DNA of 64,000 bases from Reticulitermes speratus (lineage: Eukaryota; Arthropoda; Insecta; Blattodea; Rhinotermitidae), in assembly GCA_021186555.1 (NCBI GenBank), contig JAJKFL010000003.1, positions 34,336,908 through 34,400,907 on the forward strand. The letters are read 5' to 3'. Positions within the stretch are counted from its first letter, which is position 1; the number at the start of each line of letters is the position of its first letter. The notes beneath the pieces are model-generated. The model was not told the DNA's origin. It ran no database searches and saw only the letters and a program-made list of their open reading frames with translations. Below are positions 40,800 through 54,089 of this stretch, piece by piece. The position numbers and the translations under genes were made by a program.

Positions 40800-42605
40800 T
40801 TCTATGGTAGATTACACATTGAATTAGTAAGCTATAGAAGGAGTGTACGTAGTGTATTTTGCCCAGAATTTATGTACGCAACAGAAAAGTGTGCTTGTGT
40901 TAAAGAATGAAACTTCACTTTTTAAACAGATGGACAAGTAATTGAAGGAAAGGCCCGAAAAATTAGGGTCGGTAATGAGAGAAGCTAAGACGCAGGCAAT
41001 AACGATGTATAGCCAACGTGCAGAAGAATTCATGAATATAAGTTTGGTTTCCTTCGACTCTTGACGTCATGTTACTGATGTCTAATTATCGAAAAGATTC
41101 GTTCAGAAATTGGTAGTCGATCGCTATGTATAAGACAGTCTTCCGGCTGTTTGTGCGAGTCCGTACGTACAGAATGCTATGACACCTGCTTCCTGTGAAG
41201 GACGTCCATTGTCACACGACAGTCTGAAGCTTTTTAATGCCTGAATTTTACCAATCTTGAATTTTACAAATCTCCTCCCTCTAGTGCTAATGTTAAGAAT
41301 GTGAGGTGCTGTAGCGCTGTTCCCTCTGTAACCTTCATGGTGTGGACAGAGAAAACATCTAGAATAAGTTTAAAGCTAAATTAGTGTGAGTCCTGTTCAT
41401 TGCTAAGTTTCGATATTTAACTATTTTTGTGTGCGTATGGAAACCATAGGCTTGACCATATTCTCTGTTATCCTCACGCAGAACTGGGTGATGTTGATGG
41501 AAGTTGAAAGTAATGTTGTTGGTTTGAAGTTTTGCCCTGAATGGTGTTGAGGCTACTAAGTACGCGTACTAGGAGGGTGGAAACGTGTGGAGGATGGATT
41601 GTGTATTGCCTAATAGGCACACATGTAATAAAGAAGTTGTGTTTTATTGTTTTATTTTATTTATTGTCATAAGTAAGCCACAAAAGTCGAAAGCATGCTC
41701 AGTTTGACTGACACCTATTATTCTCGGTGATCGAGCTGTTATTGTGATCTGCAAAGGTCTAATTCTAGTAAGCTGTCCGACGTTCTTATACGAGAAGTCT
41801 ATTCTAAGGAACTAAATTCGATGTGTAGGCCTACTCTGAATTCCTTTCGTATGTGTTGTTTACTGTAAGAAATGTATTTCTTTCTAAGAAAGCAGTAAGT
41901 CCATAACATGGTGTTGTAGAACGAAATTAAATAAATATTAAATGAACATTAAATATTATTATTAAAAACATAAATATTAAACAAAAAATAAATAAGTATT
42001 AAATACCGTAATGTGTAGGCATACGAGCGGTCAGCTTACTTGTTACCGCTTATACGAGATGCGCAAATGAATAACTCTTTCAATTTAAGAGCGGATTTTT
42101 GCTTATAACGAGCTCCTGCCTCTCGCAAACCGATCGTCGTTCCCTGCGCATTTACTTTGTTGTCATAGGTATCCGAATAATCTTGCGGGGGCCAAGACAC
42201 TAGCACTGAAGAATTTACTGTTTAATTTCTGATGAACCTTTGCGTGTGTCACATCATTATTTACAGTAAGGACATTACCTCATATTCACGCATTTTTCAC
42301 ACAAATTTAATGATAACTGTTGTTAATGCCCAGGCTAGTGGTCAATAAAGTTATTTGATTACGGCAGTTTATCATTGATGTTATCTTCAGTGCATTTCAG
42401 TACCGTCATTTATTGTACTAAGGTGAGTACTTTGTTTAGGAATGAATTTTTAACCTCTGAAACCGATTAAAATTTGTAAGTCGGAAGTAATGGGAAATCA
42501 ATTTTGTTTATGTGTGACACCCCGTTGTGATATACAAATCAAAAACGGGAGAATAAGGAGCAGTTATTCAGAACTAAATCTTTGCAGTGTCTTATTGTAT
42601 GTTGT
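40800..42605. other. Gene-free stretch
   Basis: No gene supported. A 12-base perfect palindrome AGTACGCGTACT lies at 41559-41570, and AT-rich ATTAAA words at 41925-42005. Confidence 0.45.
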
Positions 42606-42613
42606 GCGACATA

Positions 42614-42643
42614 TTTCGGCTTTAGCTAAAGGCCATTATCGAG
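42614..42643 (-). ncRNA. Decayed hammerhead-like core
   Basis: The minus strand reads CTCGATA, AT, GGCCTTT, AGCT, AAAGCC, GAAA. GGCTTT/AAAGCC-type pairing makes a good stem II, but the first box is CTCGATA instead of CTGANGA, so it cannot be active. Confidence 0.35.
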
Positions 42644-42649
42644 CACTAT

Positions 42650-45500
42650 AAAATTAATTGTAAAAAGAGCACTTGCATACAAAATAATAAAAATTGAAAT
42701 GATCTCAGCCTTGCAATAATATATTTTGTGTTGTAGAACCTGAAAAAAGGAGCAATAGAAATAGATTAATATATATTGGGATCAATTAAAAACATTGTGT
42801 AATACTTCAATTAAGTGAAAGGGGTGGAAATTTTGTGGCCATTTGGAAATTCACTAGAACAAACATTATTTCCAAATAACTACGAAATTCCCATCATTTC
42901 ATTATTTCATTTTTGTTTACGAATTACAAGTTAATTTGGCCTATACTTTTTTCTGTCTCTGATTTAAATGGTGACTTTTTTTTTTCCTATGTACTTCTAG
43001 GCTTTTTGAAATTCAGATATTTTGCCCATAATGTATCTGAAAGTCAGAGAATATAAACTGTATTAAAAATGCATTATTTGAAATGCTGAGAAAACAGGAA
43101 ACTTTGTTCTAAATCCGTTTATGGTAAAGCTGTTTTCTGAGAAGAACTTCCCTTAGTCGCCCGGTAACGTATCCTATATAAAATTCTTCGATCGATAAAA
43201 AAGGAAAGTAAGGTAAAGGTTTTAAAGCCTAGAAAGATTGCCGAGGGAGAAAGATAGAGAGGAAAGAGTCGAAAATACTCCCATTGAAAATACATCCGAA
43301 TAAAATATTCAAGCCAACCCTTGCGAGGCACCGCGACAATGGAAAATTTGGACTGTTCAGGACATGAAGGTCTTAAGTATCTTCTCTCAAAATGAGTTAC
43401 ATAGAGCCCGATTGGTTATAGAAGTTAATAAAACCGAAAGAAATAGTATGCATTGATTTTTAATGCAGAGGATTTCTTCTTGTTGCAAATTGTGCTCTAA
43501 ATCTACACTACCTTTTTATTTTATTGAACTTATAGGCCTAATTATTCGAGGTTGGCAGAGAATTGTTTTGTTTAACGACGCCGTCAGTTGCTAAGATTGT
43601 GTAGCGTTAAGACTTCTTCGCCTATAACTGTTAGTGTTCTCTTAGTTAAATGTAATATTCTTAACAGAAAAAGAAAGACGTGTTTCAAGTAAGTGAGTCA
43701 AATTCAGAAACAATTGTATCCATAGCCTAGACATCTGGAAAAATGTGAACTGTGCAGGCTGTTATGCTTGTGTGTGTGTCGACAGTAAATATCCCGAATT
43801 GGGGAAACGCGCACGCACACACACATGCACGAACACGCTCGCACACACACTGAAGGTATGCGTGAGTATGATATCGTGAGATTAGTTGTATATCATATTT
43901 AATAAATGTTCTATAAGCCCCTTTGCATTAATGCTTCCTGAAAATTTAAATGGCACTAGTAACAAATTTTATTCAAGAATGAACTTGGCTATAAGGTTTT
44001 GTTCCGTATATGAGAGTTAATTATTGTAATTTGTGCCTTGTCTGAGCATCCATTTCCGTTTCAAGTTTCGTATGCACGCAGGTTTGCGAAGGAATTTTAA
44101 ACCAACTGCATAATGAATACTTTCAATGTAGACATCAGTGTCGGGGCTCACAGTGTTGCAGATCACAGTGGTGAGAGGGAGAATAAGATTGACATGCGGA
44201 AAGTTGTATTGTGAAGATCATAAGGGTGTCAATGTATTGTGTGATTAATAGAATTATGTTGGATTTTCCACCTGTGCTTACGTTTGTGTTACATCGACGT
44301 ACTGCGTAGCAATAGGATCGCTGCACATTTAGACTTACAAATATAATGTGTTTAGTCTTGATACATTGTAAATAATAATATACATTTATTGCATATAATG
44401 TTTTGGCAGTAAATGTTTTCTTTAAGGCGTTGATTAATTGCCAAACCATACAAGCTTTTTATGCAGACTTTTTAATTTATAAAACAGAAAAAGCGTTATC
44501 GCTACAGACATATATTTTCTATACCAATGCTATGTTTTACAATTATTACTCAGGTATTATTATTTATGTATCGGTAAAATAAAGTTAATTCTTATATCAA
44601 GAATTTTGAACTGCAAAACCACGCATTTTCGAATGTCTTTACTGCGAGTGTTAGGCCCATAGGCGTTTGTGTAAGTGACACACTTTGTAGAACCGGAATG
44701 TAAACGTTCTTTGGAATTAAACCATATTTTTCCTTTATACATTTTGTGTATGCTGTAAAAGTTTATTTTCTTCTGAACATATTAGAAACCGTCATTGGCT
44801 AATGTTAAATATTCATCACATATCTTTTTTCTTCTTTTGAATGGCGAAGTACCTGTTATTAAACTATATACAGTGCAGTGGTTACAAAGACTAACGTTTT
44901 ATGTTGAATAGTCACAATGTATGAAAGGATATTAGCAAACTGTAAAATATATTGTTGGCAGCTATGATAAGAGGTCAGTGTAACTGTAAATAAGTTGGTA
45001 GAAATGTCACGTTTGGTAGGGTGACTGAATAGTACGAGTATTAAAAATGTAACACGTTGTTTTATGCCACTCTAGCACTTATCCCTTGTAACAGAGGCAA
45101 TGCTGACTAGGACAGCATTCCAACGCCTATCATGACCCGTGATCTTATTTTTTTAAATCCCAGCATACCAAGGGCTATACAGGATTTCAAACTAAAAGGA
45201 AGGAAAACGAAGCCACAGTAAAATATAACGGTGTTCAGTATTCCAGTTCGTGGTTTTCAGAATGTTTGATTATCCAATTTTTGTACCGTCTCCCATTTAC
45301 CTGAACTCCTTTCTACCAGAACCGAATATGGTTTTGATGGATTATAAAATTAATTCTGTTTTGTCTACAGAGAAATATTCTCCAAAAAATATGTAACACT
45401 AATATATCAGTAATGTATATGTAAGTTTCTGCTTCAGTGGAGTTTGTGTATGAAAGATAAACGGCTGTGTTGTAACCGGTTTCTTGTATGGCACTGCTGA
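42650..45500. other. Gene-free stretch
   Basis: No gene supported. The motif GTTTTGTTTAACGACGCCGT at 43564 matches the minus strand at 10564-10589. A CA-rich tract lies at 43808-43850. The frame at 44135-44449 (-) has no domain. Confidence 0.45.
43797..43850. repeat. (CA)n-type degenerate microsatellite
   Basis: CGCACGCACACACACATGCA followed by ACACGCTCGCACACACAC; alternating purine-pyrimidine. Confidence 0.85.
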
Positions 45501-45504
45501 AGAA

Positions 45505-48465
45505 CAAATACAGTCTGTACTGGGTGTTGTCTACGACCGTTAAAGCGCTAAAATATGCGTTTCAGTTTCGGGTAGAGTTTTTTTTTCCTTGCAATATTTT
45601 ATCATCTTACGTGCTTAACATTATCATGAAGTTACCTTCCTCATGAAACTGTAAAATTATGAGAGATGAAATGTTGAAATATGTGTAGCACAACAAATCC
45701 GATGCCACTTCTATGAGTGCTTCTGTTTTGTGTTCAGAAGCTGTACAGGATAATCGATTTTTTTACAAACCTCTCCCACATTAACCTACACAGTTTCTTA
45801 AATCTCGCTTAATTGTTTTTAAATCTAGAATTTTCATATTCTAATACCCGTGAAATGCTACAACGAAACCCGTAAAGTGGGCTACATATAAATCAGTTTA
45901 TAAAGTTTATTCGCAGGTAATTTTCCGCACAAATACCCTCTAAGGCATTACGTTTTACATTACATCACTTGACATCTTGTCCATCTGTACACCTTCTAAC
46001 TCGTATACTAATTTCCTACTAGTGGAAGAATTGCAATGGATCTTTGCATAAAATAAACTCCATTACACATTTCAGTGTTCACCATTTCTCATGCATTAAT
46101 AAGGTTTCCTACAGTCGATACCAGATTAATGACCGAACGAAATTCGGGGATGAAAAATGTATGCTTTCACACGAAGCCAAGATGTATTTGGGATCTTAGT
46201 TAGGAGGGGATGAAGCAAACCAATTAAAAGCTAAATATAATTGCATGATTCAGACAAGAATGTTGCTGAAGATGCAAGCCTGCTATGAGTGTAGTGTCTC
46301 CGTGTTGAGAGTTAAGCAGTACAGTTACCATTTGACGCAGCACAACATACAAGAAGATTTGGATCTTCAGCAGCCATATGAGAACCTCAGATATCTTGCA
46401 GTGATGTTTCTCTTGTTTGTGCTTAGGTTTCTGATAAGTTTTAGACAAATTTTCATATTATTTTTACTTAGGTTTTAATTACGTTTTAGACAAAAGTTTT
46501 GTATGAACTACTATATACTTGCCTGCTGACAAGCATAATTAAAAAAGTCACGTATGTAACGAATTTCTTAGACAATGGTAATGTCCAACATAATATTCTT
46601 GTAATGAAACAGCCATTGTTACAAACCTTTAAAGAGTCTACATAACGACTTGCCTCATAATTTCAACTTTTATTTAGAGATGTAGGGAGTATGTAGAATG
46701 CATGTTCTTGTATGGATCTGAGCACTAACAGCCATTATTTTCTATGTAACATTAAGTGGTTGGGTTTTATAATGGAGCAGGAACGTGTTTACTCCGCGGT
46801 AGGGACTGACTGTTTAAATATAATTTACGTTACTTTTCATGAGACGCTCTATGTTTAGAATTACACCACAAAATCACGCTCGCAGCAAGCAGAAAGCGTA
46901 CAAAATCATGAAAATGCGAAGTCTGTAGCAGAAGACAAGGCATAGCCCAACACAAAAAGTAGAAGAGACTTATATTTGGCGGCGGTCACTGTAATGAAGA
47001 GTTCCAAGTGACAAAACTGCCGTTACAGCTTATAATGAATACGATGTTGTATGGTCTGCGCTACGAAGATTGGACTGCCAGAGGATATGTAGGCTGTATA
47101 GGGGTCTATTGTACAACATTTATACAAACTAATAACCCTATAAATATTTAACACACCTGAAAGGAATCAGAAGACGTAAATTTGAACATAACAGATGACA
47201 AGGAACGGCAGCCTGACAACTGACAGACCAATCTTCTCTTCAGAGGTGACACCCCAGGACAATCAAGGTATTACTTCACAGACTTAAAATTTTATCATAC
47301 TCCCCGACAGGAACTCGACATCTAGATACAATGACCAGCAGTCACTCTTAAAATGAAAGGACTTCATGCTTAAACGGTTAAATAGTCTGCTGCTTTATTG
47401 ATCTTATTAGATTGTAAGTTGTATTTACTGTGTTCTTGAAATACATCTTAGAACGTGGGTGCCATATGTTGACACTGCCGCTCAATTGATGTAACTTGTC
47501 GCCGTTAGGAGATTGCTTGGAAGAGCAGGAATGTAGAAGTGTCAAATAAGTCTTAAGAAAGTAGCAACGGAGGGGAGTCGAGATGGAGATTCATCCCCCA
47601 TTACCACATACTTTCTATTCAAAGTAACAAAAGTAGCTTGTAGTTAAGAAAAGCGACATCTAGTTGTGTGCATTGCTATGTGGGTTCTTGGTATATTTCA
47701 GCCATTTTCTTTGTCTAAAACTACAAATATTCCACACGACTCCGTTGGGGAGGCTTGGAGGACAGACGCAAAGTGGATAAAAGAAATGGTACTGGAACAG
47801 ACAGAGTATCTCAGGGAATGGAGTCACAGAAACAATATAGGAGAAGGAGTGAATGTTTCGTTGGAGTGGTTTCAGTTGTGGCTGCAGTAGGCATATTCCT
47901 GTGTATTCTTGGATTTTAATTTGTATATATCCGTAGCAGATGAAAGTGGTCTCCAGCCTGCGTTCTGTTTGTCTCCGTTCATCTCTACCAAGGGACTAGT
48001 TTTCGGTGATCTCACGAAACGCTGCAGATTGCGTTTTGTTGCTTTGGCATGATTTCCATGTTCGTAAGTGCGTCAACAAATGGAGATTAAATGTCTTTTT
48101 TGGAGCAGAGATCTACTTGATAAATTGATAGTTGCTCAGTTGGCCAATAAATCCTTTACTTTGTATGGAACTGAAGTTTTTATTTCCTTTTCACGAGTGT
48201 TGCCACTGGAATATTTTCTGAACCAGTTGAACCTGCTACACAATTTACCTTCCTGCTTTGCTTAGTTAATATTCATTTTAATACTAAACTCTTGTCTGCA
48301 CTTAGGTTTTCCAAGTCGTATTTTTGCAATAATTTTTCGAACAAATTCATGTTTGAAGTTCGAAATTTTGTAATGATACTAAGGAAAAGTACATGTAGCT
48401 ACGTGTGAATGTGTAAATATCCAGTTGGACATTAAATTCCGAAAGGAACAACAGCTTAGGTTCTA
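45505..48465. other. Gene-free stretch
   Basis: No gene supported. Frames at 46245-46478 and 47666-47890 were examined and rejected. Confidence 0.4.
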
Positions 48466-48469
48466 CACT

Positions 48470-48650
48470 GTTATGACTGTCACACAATTATTATTATTTG
48501 GAAGTAAAATGTGGGTTAACAGAAAGAGGGATAAGAGTAAAGTTGTGGCAGAAGTAAGGCTGTAAGAATAGTTAAGAGGGTAAACAAATTGAGAAGCTGA
48601 GATATACGAGCAGAAATAAATGGGATTTTAAGAGTTAATGAGGAATATTA
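48470..48650 (+). mobile_element. Eroded LINE fragment
   Basis: Forward frames give LLLFGSKMWVNRKRDKSKV, then with frameshifts AEVRL, LRG, TNEKLRYTSRNKWDFKS. This matches the YGSE-WV-RK-DESKV-A-E-RFLRRV--VTK-DK-R segment after the reverse transcriptase domain of some insect LINEs. Short and dead. Confidence 0.5.
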
Positions 48651-48659
48651 AAATATAAA

Positions 48660-49345
48660 TGTAATTGCCTGACTATTCTCTACAGCCAGAAGTCTGGAGA
48701 CTGAATACCGCATAAAATATTAAGTGTAAACATACAGGAAGATGGAACAGGTTGCGAGCCCACTCTTAGCCAGAATTTTCACAAATATCTTTTCCGTTGT
48801 TCCACCCTTATATATTTTAGTTATTGAGGTACACGTTGTAATTACTTTAAATGTTCTGAAAAGGTAACGGTGATAGAATATAGGCCTAGATAAATATTGT
48901 TTCCTGCAAAGATTGATAATGCAACCAACCGAAGTACCTTTCGCCGTGCCTTTCATTATCGTTTATTGTTGCTCTCATTCGGTCCATTTGAAACTATCGA
49001 CAACAGTGGCGGTTTCGTAATGACAGAATAACGACAGAAGAATAATCCTGTTACTCATGTATCCTATATATATATATATATATATGTATATATAGGGATA
49101 ATCAACCATAATCTGAAGATTTTTTCGCTATAGAATATACATGCTCTCATAGACTTTTACTGTATTATTTCGCGCCTTTTGTACCCTCTATCATACCGTC
49201 TTGCTAGGTGAAAATGAAGTGCACAAGAACAGCATGGTGTTCTTTGGTGAATCGAATTCGGCTTTCCAGTTACTAGATTCAGAGCTATAAAGCGAAGAAA
49301 TTAAAGCCAGTGTTTGACATTCCACTAATCTCAGTCTAATCCCAT
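48660..49345. other. Gene-free stretch
   Basis: No gene supported. A (TA)n tract with one G interruption is at 49063-49094. Confidence 0.45.
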
Positions 49346-49349
49346 TATT

Positions 49350-49440
49350 AAGTATGCATGGGACTGTACCTGCACTCCCCCATATCCTTCATGGCGTGGA
49401 GCCTAATTAAGCGCAGGTACAAATTTACATTTACCTTTTA
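49350..49440 (+). mobile_element. SINE family 1 3' fragment
   Basis: AAGTATGCATGGGACTGTAC, CTGCACTCCCCCATATCC and TTCATGGCGTGGAGCC match the end of family 1, followed by TTTACATTTACCTTT. The rest is missing. Confidence 0.55.
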
Positions 49441-49444
49441 CATG

Positions 49445-50685
49445 CTTGTATTGTGTTTGAAATACAGCAGTAAAGTACACTTGGAACTGGATTACATTTT
49501 ATGACAGTTGTCAAAGGTTCGTAACAGATTTATATAACTTGTATTACAATAGTTCACGGTTGGTAGAATTGCGTCACGGTGACTGAACATTGTGAGAATT
49601 ATAGGCTGTTGACAGTATATAAATTGCGTGGTAATTCATCAATTATTAACATCTGTAATGCACAGTGAACTTAAATATACTCCTCTCACTACTGTACTTA
49701 ACAGATAATAAAAATTCCTCTTTTACAATATTTGAAATATACCACTTACATTCCGTTATAATTATGCTATATTCTTCCCAGCCAACCTTTCATAATCTAC
49801 ATTCCTTTGCACCCTTCTCCCCGACTCTCAACCATTTTGTGTCATAACCAACCCTCTCTCACGCCTCAACCACAAGGAAAAGAGGGAAAGGGGGAGAAAA
49901 AAAGGACCCTAATATTTGTGTGCAAATTTTTTGTAGCCACATTGGCTAATTCAGACATAGTTGCTTGAGAATATATATGCGTTAGGAAGAGTGGAGGAGA
50001 AGGGGTAAGTTTTTGGTCGCTTGGGACAAGAAATTATGATAGGATGTGATTGTAACTCTATTTTATATTAAAGTTGCTTCTGCTCTCAAGGGAAAGAGGG
50101 GGTATTATTTCCTTACTTCCCTTTCTGAAGTGAGAATGATGTGAAGATGTGGGGTTTCTATAATTGCTGTTTCAAACGTCGTGGTGCAGATTAATGCTTG
50201 CTGAAGTGGTTAGAAGTAAGGGGCTAGTTTGTAACTTCTTTGTCGTGAAAAGCAAAACGATTTTTAAACCACCTATTAATCCTTGCCGTTGTAGTAAATA
50301 ATTATTCGTAAACGAGCAAATTTTCTCATAAATCTTAAAAGTGTTCTCAGTTGTGATTTAACACCACGCACTTTTGTCAAGTGCTAATATGAGAGGCGAT
50401 TATAAATGACTCACAAAAGGAACAGATGGTTTCAAAAAAAGTATGGTGAGACAGAGCTGTGAGAAGTTTCTACTGGCATCAGTCTGCGGGGGACATTTGA
50501 CGTCTAGATTTTGTGCACTCATGAAGAGTTACTAACCCTACCTCCTTCGGTAGCGTATACAGTTTCCTAGTAGTCAGTGCCATGTTGCTCTGGTTGTGTT
50601 TATAATAAAGTCAACATCGCATTTTAGCGTGACTTCCCGAATTAACTTAATTTTAAATACATAAAAATTTTACAATATAATGCGC
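49445..50685. other. Gene-free stretch
   Basis: No gene supported. A short purine-rich patch lies at 49876-49908. Confidence 0.4.
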
Positions 50686-50689
50686 ATGG

Positions 50690-51470
50690 TAGAGGAAATG
50701 CTCTGATGAATATGACATACAGATATTTGCATGAGGTATAAAAGATACGAGATATATGATGAAAATAATAGAAGCATTTAAAAAAATTGGGTATTAGCTT
50801 TAACTTAAGTAAGACGAAGCACTTATGTTTGGAGGGAGAAGTTCATGATTTGTATACAGAAAGAAGATTAGTTTAAAACATACTTTAATTACTTGTCAGA
50901 GATAATTCATATTGGAACGTGTAACAGACGTACCCAAAGCAGGGTTTGTGGAAGGGCAATTGTAACAAAGACGTTGAGTGGAATAATTTGTTATAAAAAT
51001 GCGTGGAAAGGAATTCAGAGAGGTATATTTCGTAGTACGTTTCAAACAGTTTGTTAAGCCTACACCGAGGTGAAACGTGTCACCTGACGAATGAATGAGG
51101 AGACAAAAATGGGCGATTGAATTTGCCTTCAGGTGGTAAAGTAAGATAGAATGAGGAATTAAAAATTATGGGAAGGAACAAATGTTACTTTGTCAGCGAT
51201 AACACCTAGTGAATACAACTCAAAGATAGTAGAGCCATACTGAACGGATCGAGAGGAGATGTTACTGAAAAAGTGGTGCACTTGTCACTGCCGCCATGAA
51301 GATAATGAAGGAGGAGGAGAGGTACACATAAGGTATACAAAGGACATGTATTGGTGTCATTATGGAAGGTGGGAGTTTGGAAGCTGGAGAGTGGGAGAAC
51401 AGATTACGTTGGAACATGGAGACTCTAAGCTCTTGGAGGAATAATACCAAGAAGAAGAAAAATAGGAAGA
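50690..51470 (+). mobile_element. Decayed LINE, reverse transcriptase region
   Basis: The forward reading gives IEAFKKIG, then after a 1-base shift ISFNLSKTKHLCLEGEVHDL. This corresponds to the G---N--KT--M segment just after the YxDD box in non-LTR reverse transcriptases. Downstream, up to about 51130, the sequence is open to a degenerate continuation only with many shifts. GAAGAAGAAA-rich sequence at 51450-51478 could be the tail. The 3' half is unproven. Confidence 0.45.
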
Positions 51471-51479
51471 AGAAGAATG

Positions 51480-51830
51480 CAGTGCGAATTTATGTTCTAC
51501 GTTTTATTTTGAAAAGCTCATAGATCTGCCCCTCGTTATGGCCCGAATTTATATGAACTCGTTACACGACAGTAAGTGTTCTAATTTGTGAAGGGAAGCA
51601 GAAACACACAGGATGTTGTTGAACATATACAAGCTTATCGGTCAGACTGGAGACGGTGTGTGTGTGTGTATATATGTATAATGCAAGGAGATAGCGTCAC
51701 TAAATTGTCATACATATGCTATCAGAGAAAAAATAACATGATAATGGATGACATGAGTAGGTGGACATAGGTAGCTTCCGAAGATTAGGAGTTACAACCA
51801 CCCAACTGTTGCACAGGAAAAAGAAAGCAG
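51480..51830. other. Gene-free stretch
   Basis: No gene supported. Confidence 0.4.
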
Positions 51831-51834
51831 TAGG

Positions 51835-51857
51835 TGGTGGTAGTAGTGGTGGTAGAT

Positions 51858-51932
<75 letters not shown>
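51835..51932. repeat. (AGT)n microsatellite with GGT start
   Basis: GGT/AGT triplets pass into about 24 uninterrupted AGT units (from about 51859). It produces poly-Ser and poly-Thr frames on opposite strands; neither is a gene. Confidence 0.95.
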
Positions 51933-52079
51933 AAGTATGTGTCCTGGCACTTATTTTGATACCGTAAATCAGTCAAATTACTAGTAAAACTCTATCTTTT
52001 TAACATACCGGTAAAAGGTCCAGTACGAAATATAATTTCGTTTCTACACAACATTTCCTCCGCTGTTCTCATTCATGTG

Positions 52080-52205
52080 TACTACATCCGCTCGGGACCT
52101 CGCGGCGAAGGGCAGGTTTCTAGCCCAAGCCAGTCTGTGTGGGATTTTTGGTGGAGAAGTAGAACTGCGAAAGGGTTTTCTGCGAGTACTCCCCTTCCCC
52201 CGTCA
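52080..52205 (+). repeat. Probable dispersed repeat fragment
   Basis: CTCGGGACCTCGCGG, GTGGGATTTTTGGTGGAGAA and GGTTTTCTGCGAGTACTCCC with CTTCCCCC stand out from the AT-rich surroundings. They resemble a repeat I remember from cockroach sequence (GGGATTTTTGGTGGA, GGTACTCCCGTTTCCCC). Not verified. Confidence 0.4.
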
Positions 52206-52209
52206 ATAT

Positions 52210-52925
52210 CGCTTAGCCATTGCTACTTACTCATGTATAACTAACAGCGTCTTAAATAAAACACTTCATATCGAGTATTGCTGCTCATCAAAGAGCGCAA
52301 GTTCCAATCTTACTTCTCTGCAGTTAATCTCGATGTCCTGCATTATGCTTTTCTTCTTTGTGTGTTTCATCTGAGCTCACCAATTTCTTTTTTTTCTTAC
52401 TTTCTTGTTTTGCTACGCAGGGGTATAAGATATATATTTTGTAATTTCCTTCTTTGCTTCTCCCTTCCCATTTCACTCGGATCCCCGCCCTTTCCATTTT
52501 CCTTTCCATTGTTCCAAAACCACACGTCTACCACATTAGTCTTTTCAACACATAACATATTATTTATCTTCGGATATATTGGCTTTTTTTTGCTTTTTTT
52601 CGCATCTGAGACGTGTCGTACCCTTCTTACTTCATACTTCAAAAAAGGAAACAACTGAGCTTGATGTATGAATTGGTAGCTAACATCTGCATTTCAATTA
52701 TTTTCGTAAAAAATGAATGATAGCTTATGCGAATAACCAGAACGCGAGTGCCTAGTTAAATAGAGTCTTCATAATTACTAGGCGGACCTGTGTTAAACAC
52801 GATGGATAATTGTTTTTGCGACAAATTATTACATTTAAAATAGACGCACTGATTTTCTGTGCATAGTCTTGTGTGGGGCATGTAGCTTGAAAAGGAAAAT
52901 GGGACATACGTACAAAATTGTAATT
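52210..52925. other. Gene-free stretch
   Basis: No gene supported. The 126-codon frame at 52278-52658 is pyrimidine-driven (Phe/Leu/Ser-rich). Confidence 0.4.
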
Positions 52926-52929
52926 ATAA

Positions 52930-53320
52930 ATCCTGAATGAAACGATCATTTGAGAGTCCTAAGTGCAGATGAGCGTGTTTATTTTGTTGTGGTCTGTGTT
53001 AGTTGCTCAGTGTATAGTGTCGAATTATAGGGTGATTAGTGAATAATGATTTAGACAAGTTGAAAAAGATAGCAGCCGTGTTATCATTTGAGATACTATT
53101 TCGTTATTTGCCCGGAGAAACCAAGGTAAACCACAAAAAGCTTCGGTTAGTATATTCGGTATCCTGGTAGAAATTCGAATCTGGTACCTTCTAAGTGCGA
53201 GTCAAGAGTAGTGCAGTTTCAGCCATTTTACTAGAAGGTAATAACTGGATTTCTAAGATGTAGGGCGTTCGTGTGTGGATTGGATTCAACTAGCTCAAGT
53301 TAGGGTTCAATAGTAAGGTC
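52930..53320 (+). mobile_element. Possible split LINE fragment (GRPRRRW lineage)
   Basis: 52930-52975 reads KRSFESPKCR, similar to KRPVVRPKCRW at 63.7 kb. 53262-53320 reads FVWIGFN or in another frame VDWIQLAQVRVQ, similar to DWIHLAQD. Between them are about 290 unassigned bases, perhaps a later insertion. The evidence is thin. Confidence 0.3.
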
Positions 53321-53324
53321 TTTA

Positions 53325-53840
53325 ACACGATAAAGAAGTTTCTGGTTCCATAAAACTCAATAATCCCTTGGCCAGCTTTGCTATTATCACATTTAAAAGG
53401 ATCGTGTGACTTGAATTTAGTCTTTGGGCCCTCCATCTCAAGATATAGGCCTATCAGTCTTTCTTAAATCACTGATTCCTACTTCAGGTGCTTTGTTTTC
53501 CAGATCTAAAACGCTACACAAATTTTCTGTGTCGTTATGCTGTTTTGGTACGGCTGACGGCTAGCATTCTTATCGTAGCAGGAGAGAAACTTTGCCAAAG
53601 ACTTATTTAACGCCGAACATGAATTACATCTTCAACTCTTTGAATTTCGTATTCACGGATTTTCAGCTATTCGCTTGTGTAAGTCTAGTGCTTTACTGAA
53701 GACATTAACCATAACGCTGTAGTTCTGTAGAAGCACGATGTAGAGTAGCTGCATATTTCTGAACCTGTCGGTTTCTTTGTAAACAACGATCCAGCAAAAA
53801 GTGTTTTCAGCTTCAACTTCCTGTCTTTTGCGATGAAAGC
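53325..53840. other. Gene-free stretch
   Basis: No gene or repeat recognised. Confidence 0.4.
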
Positions 53841-53844
53841 TAGG

Positions 53845-54085
53845 CTACGGGCTGGGTGGGTGTCTGAAAAATCGTGGTTCGATTCTCGATTGTGGTAACA
53901 GTTTTCGTCTTTACCCCAAAGCGTCCAGACCGGCTCTGGGGCCCATCCAGCGGGCGGGGTACTCTTCCCACGAGGGAAATGCGGCTTGTATGTAATGCTG
54001 ACCACTCACCGTTCATATAATGCCTTAGTTACAGAGTAACTGGAGTTCATCGCCGCTCCCCATACGCCTCATTAACGCTAATTCC
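53845..54085 (+). mobile_element. SINE family 1, sense
   Basis: B box GTGGTTCGATTCTCGA, then CAAAGCGTCCAGACCGGCTC, TGGGGCCCATCCAGC, AATGCTGACCACTCACC and CGCTCCCCATACGCCTCAT. The A-box half is truncated at GCTAGGCTACGGGC. Confidence 0.72.
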
Positions 54086-54089
54086 TGCA

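Noticed and set aside
46245-46478. C2H2 zinc finger (CYEC, 12 residues, HLTQH)
   Set aside because: The spacing fits, but the canonical Phe and Leu positions are Val and Tyr, there is no second finger or linker, and downstream is a hydrophobic AT-driven run. A single chance match is more likely.
47666-47890. Possible exon after ATATTTCAG
   Set aside because: The reading looks fairly protein-like, but there is no GT donor at its end and no recognisable domain.
51761-51976. Poly-Ser and poly-Thr proteins
   Set aside because: Direct products of the (AGT)n microsatellite on opposite strands.
52278-52658. 126-codon hydrophobic protein
   Set aside because: Pyrimidine-rich composition explains the Phe/Leu/Ser content; no initiation or splice evidence.
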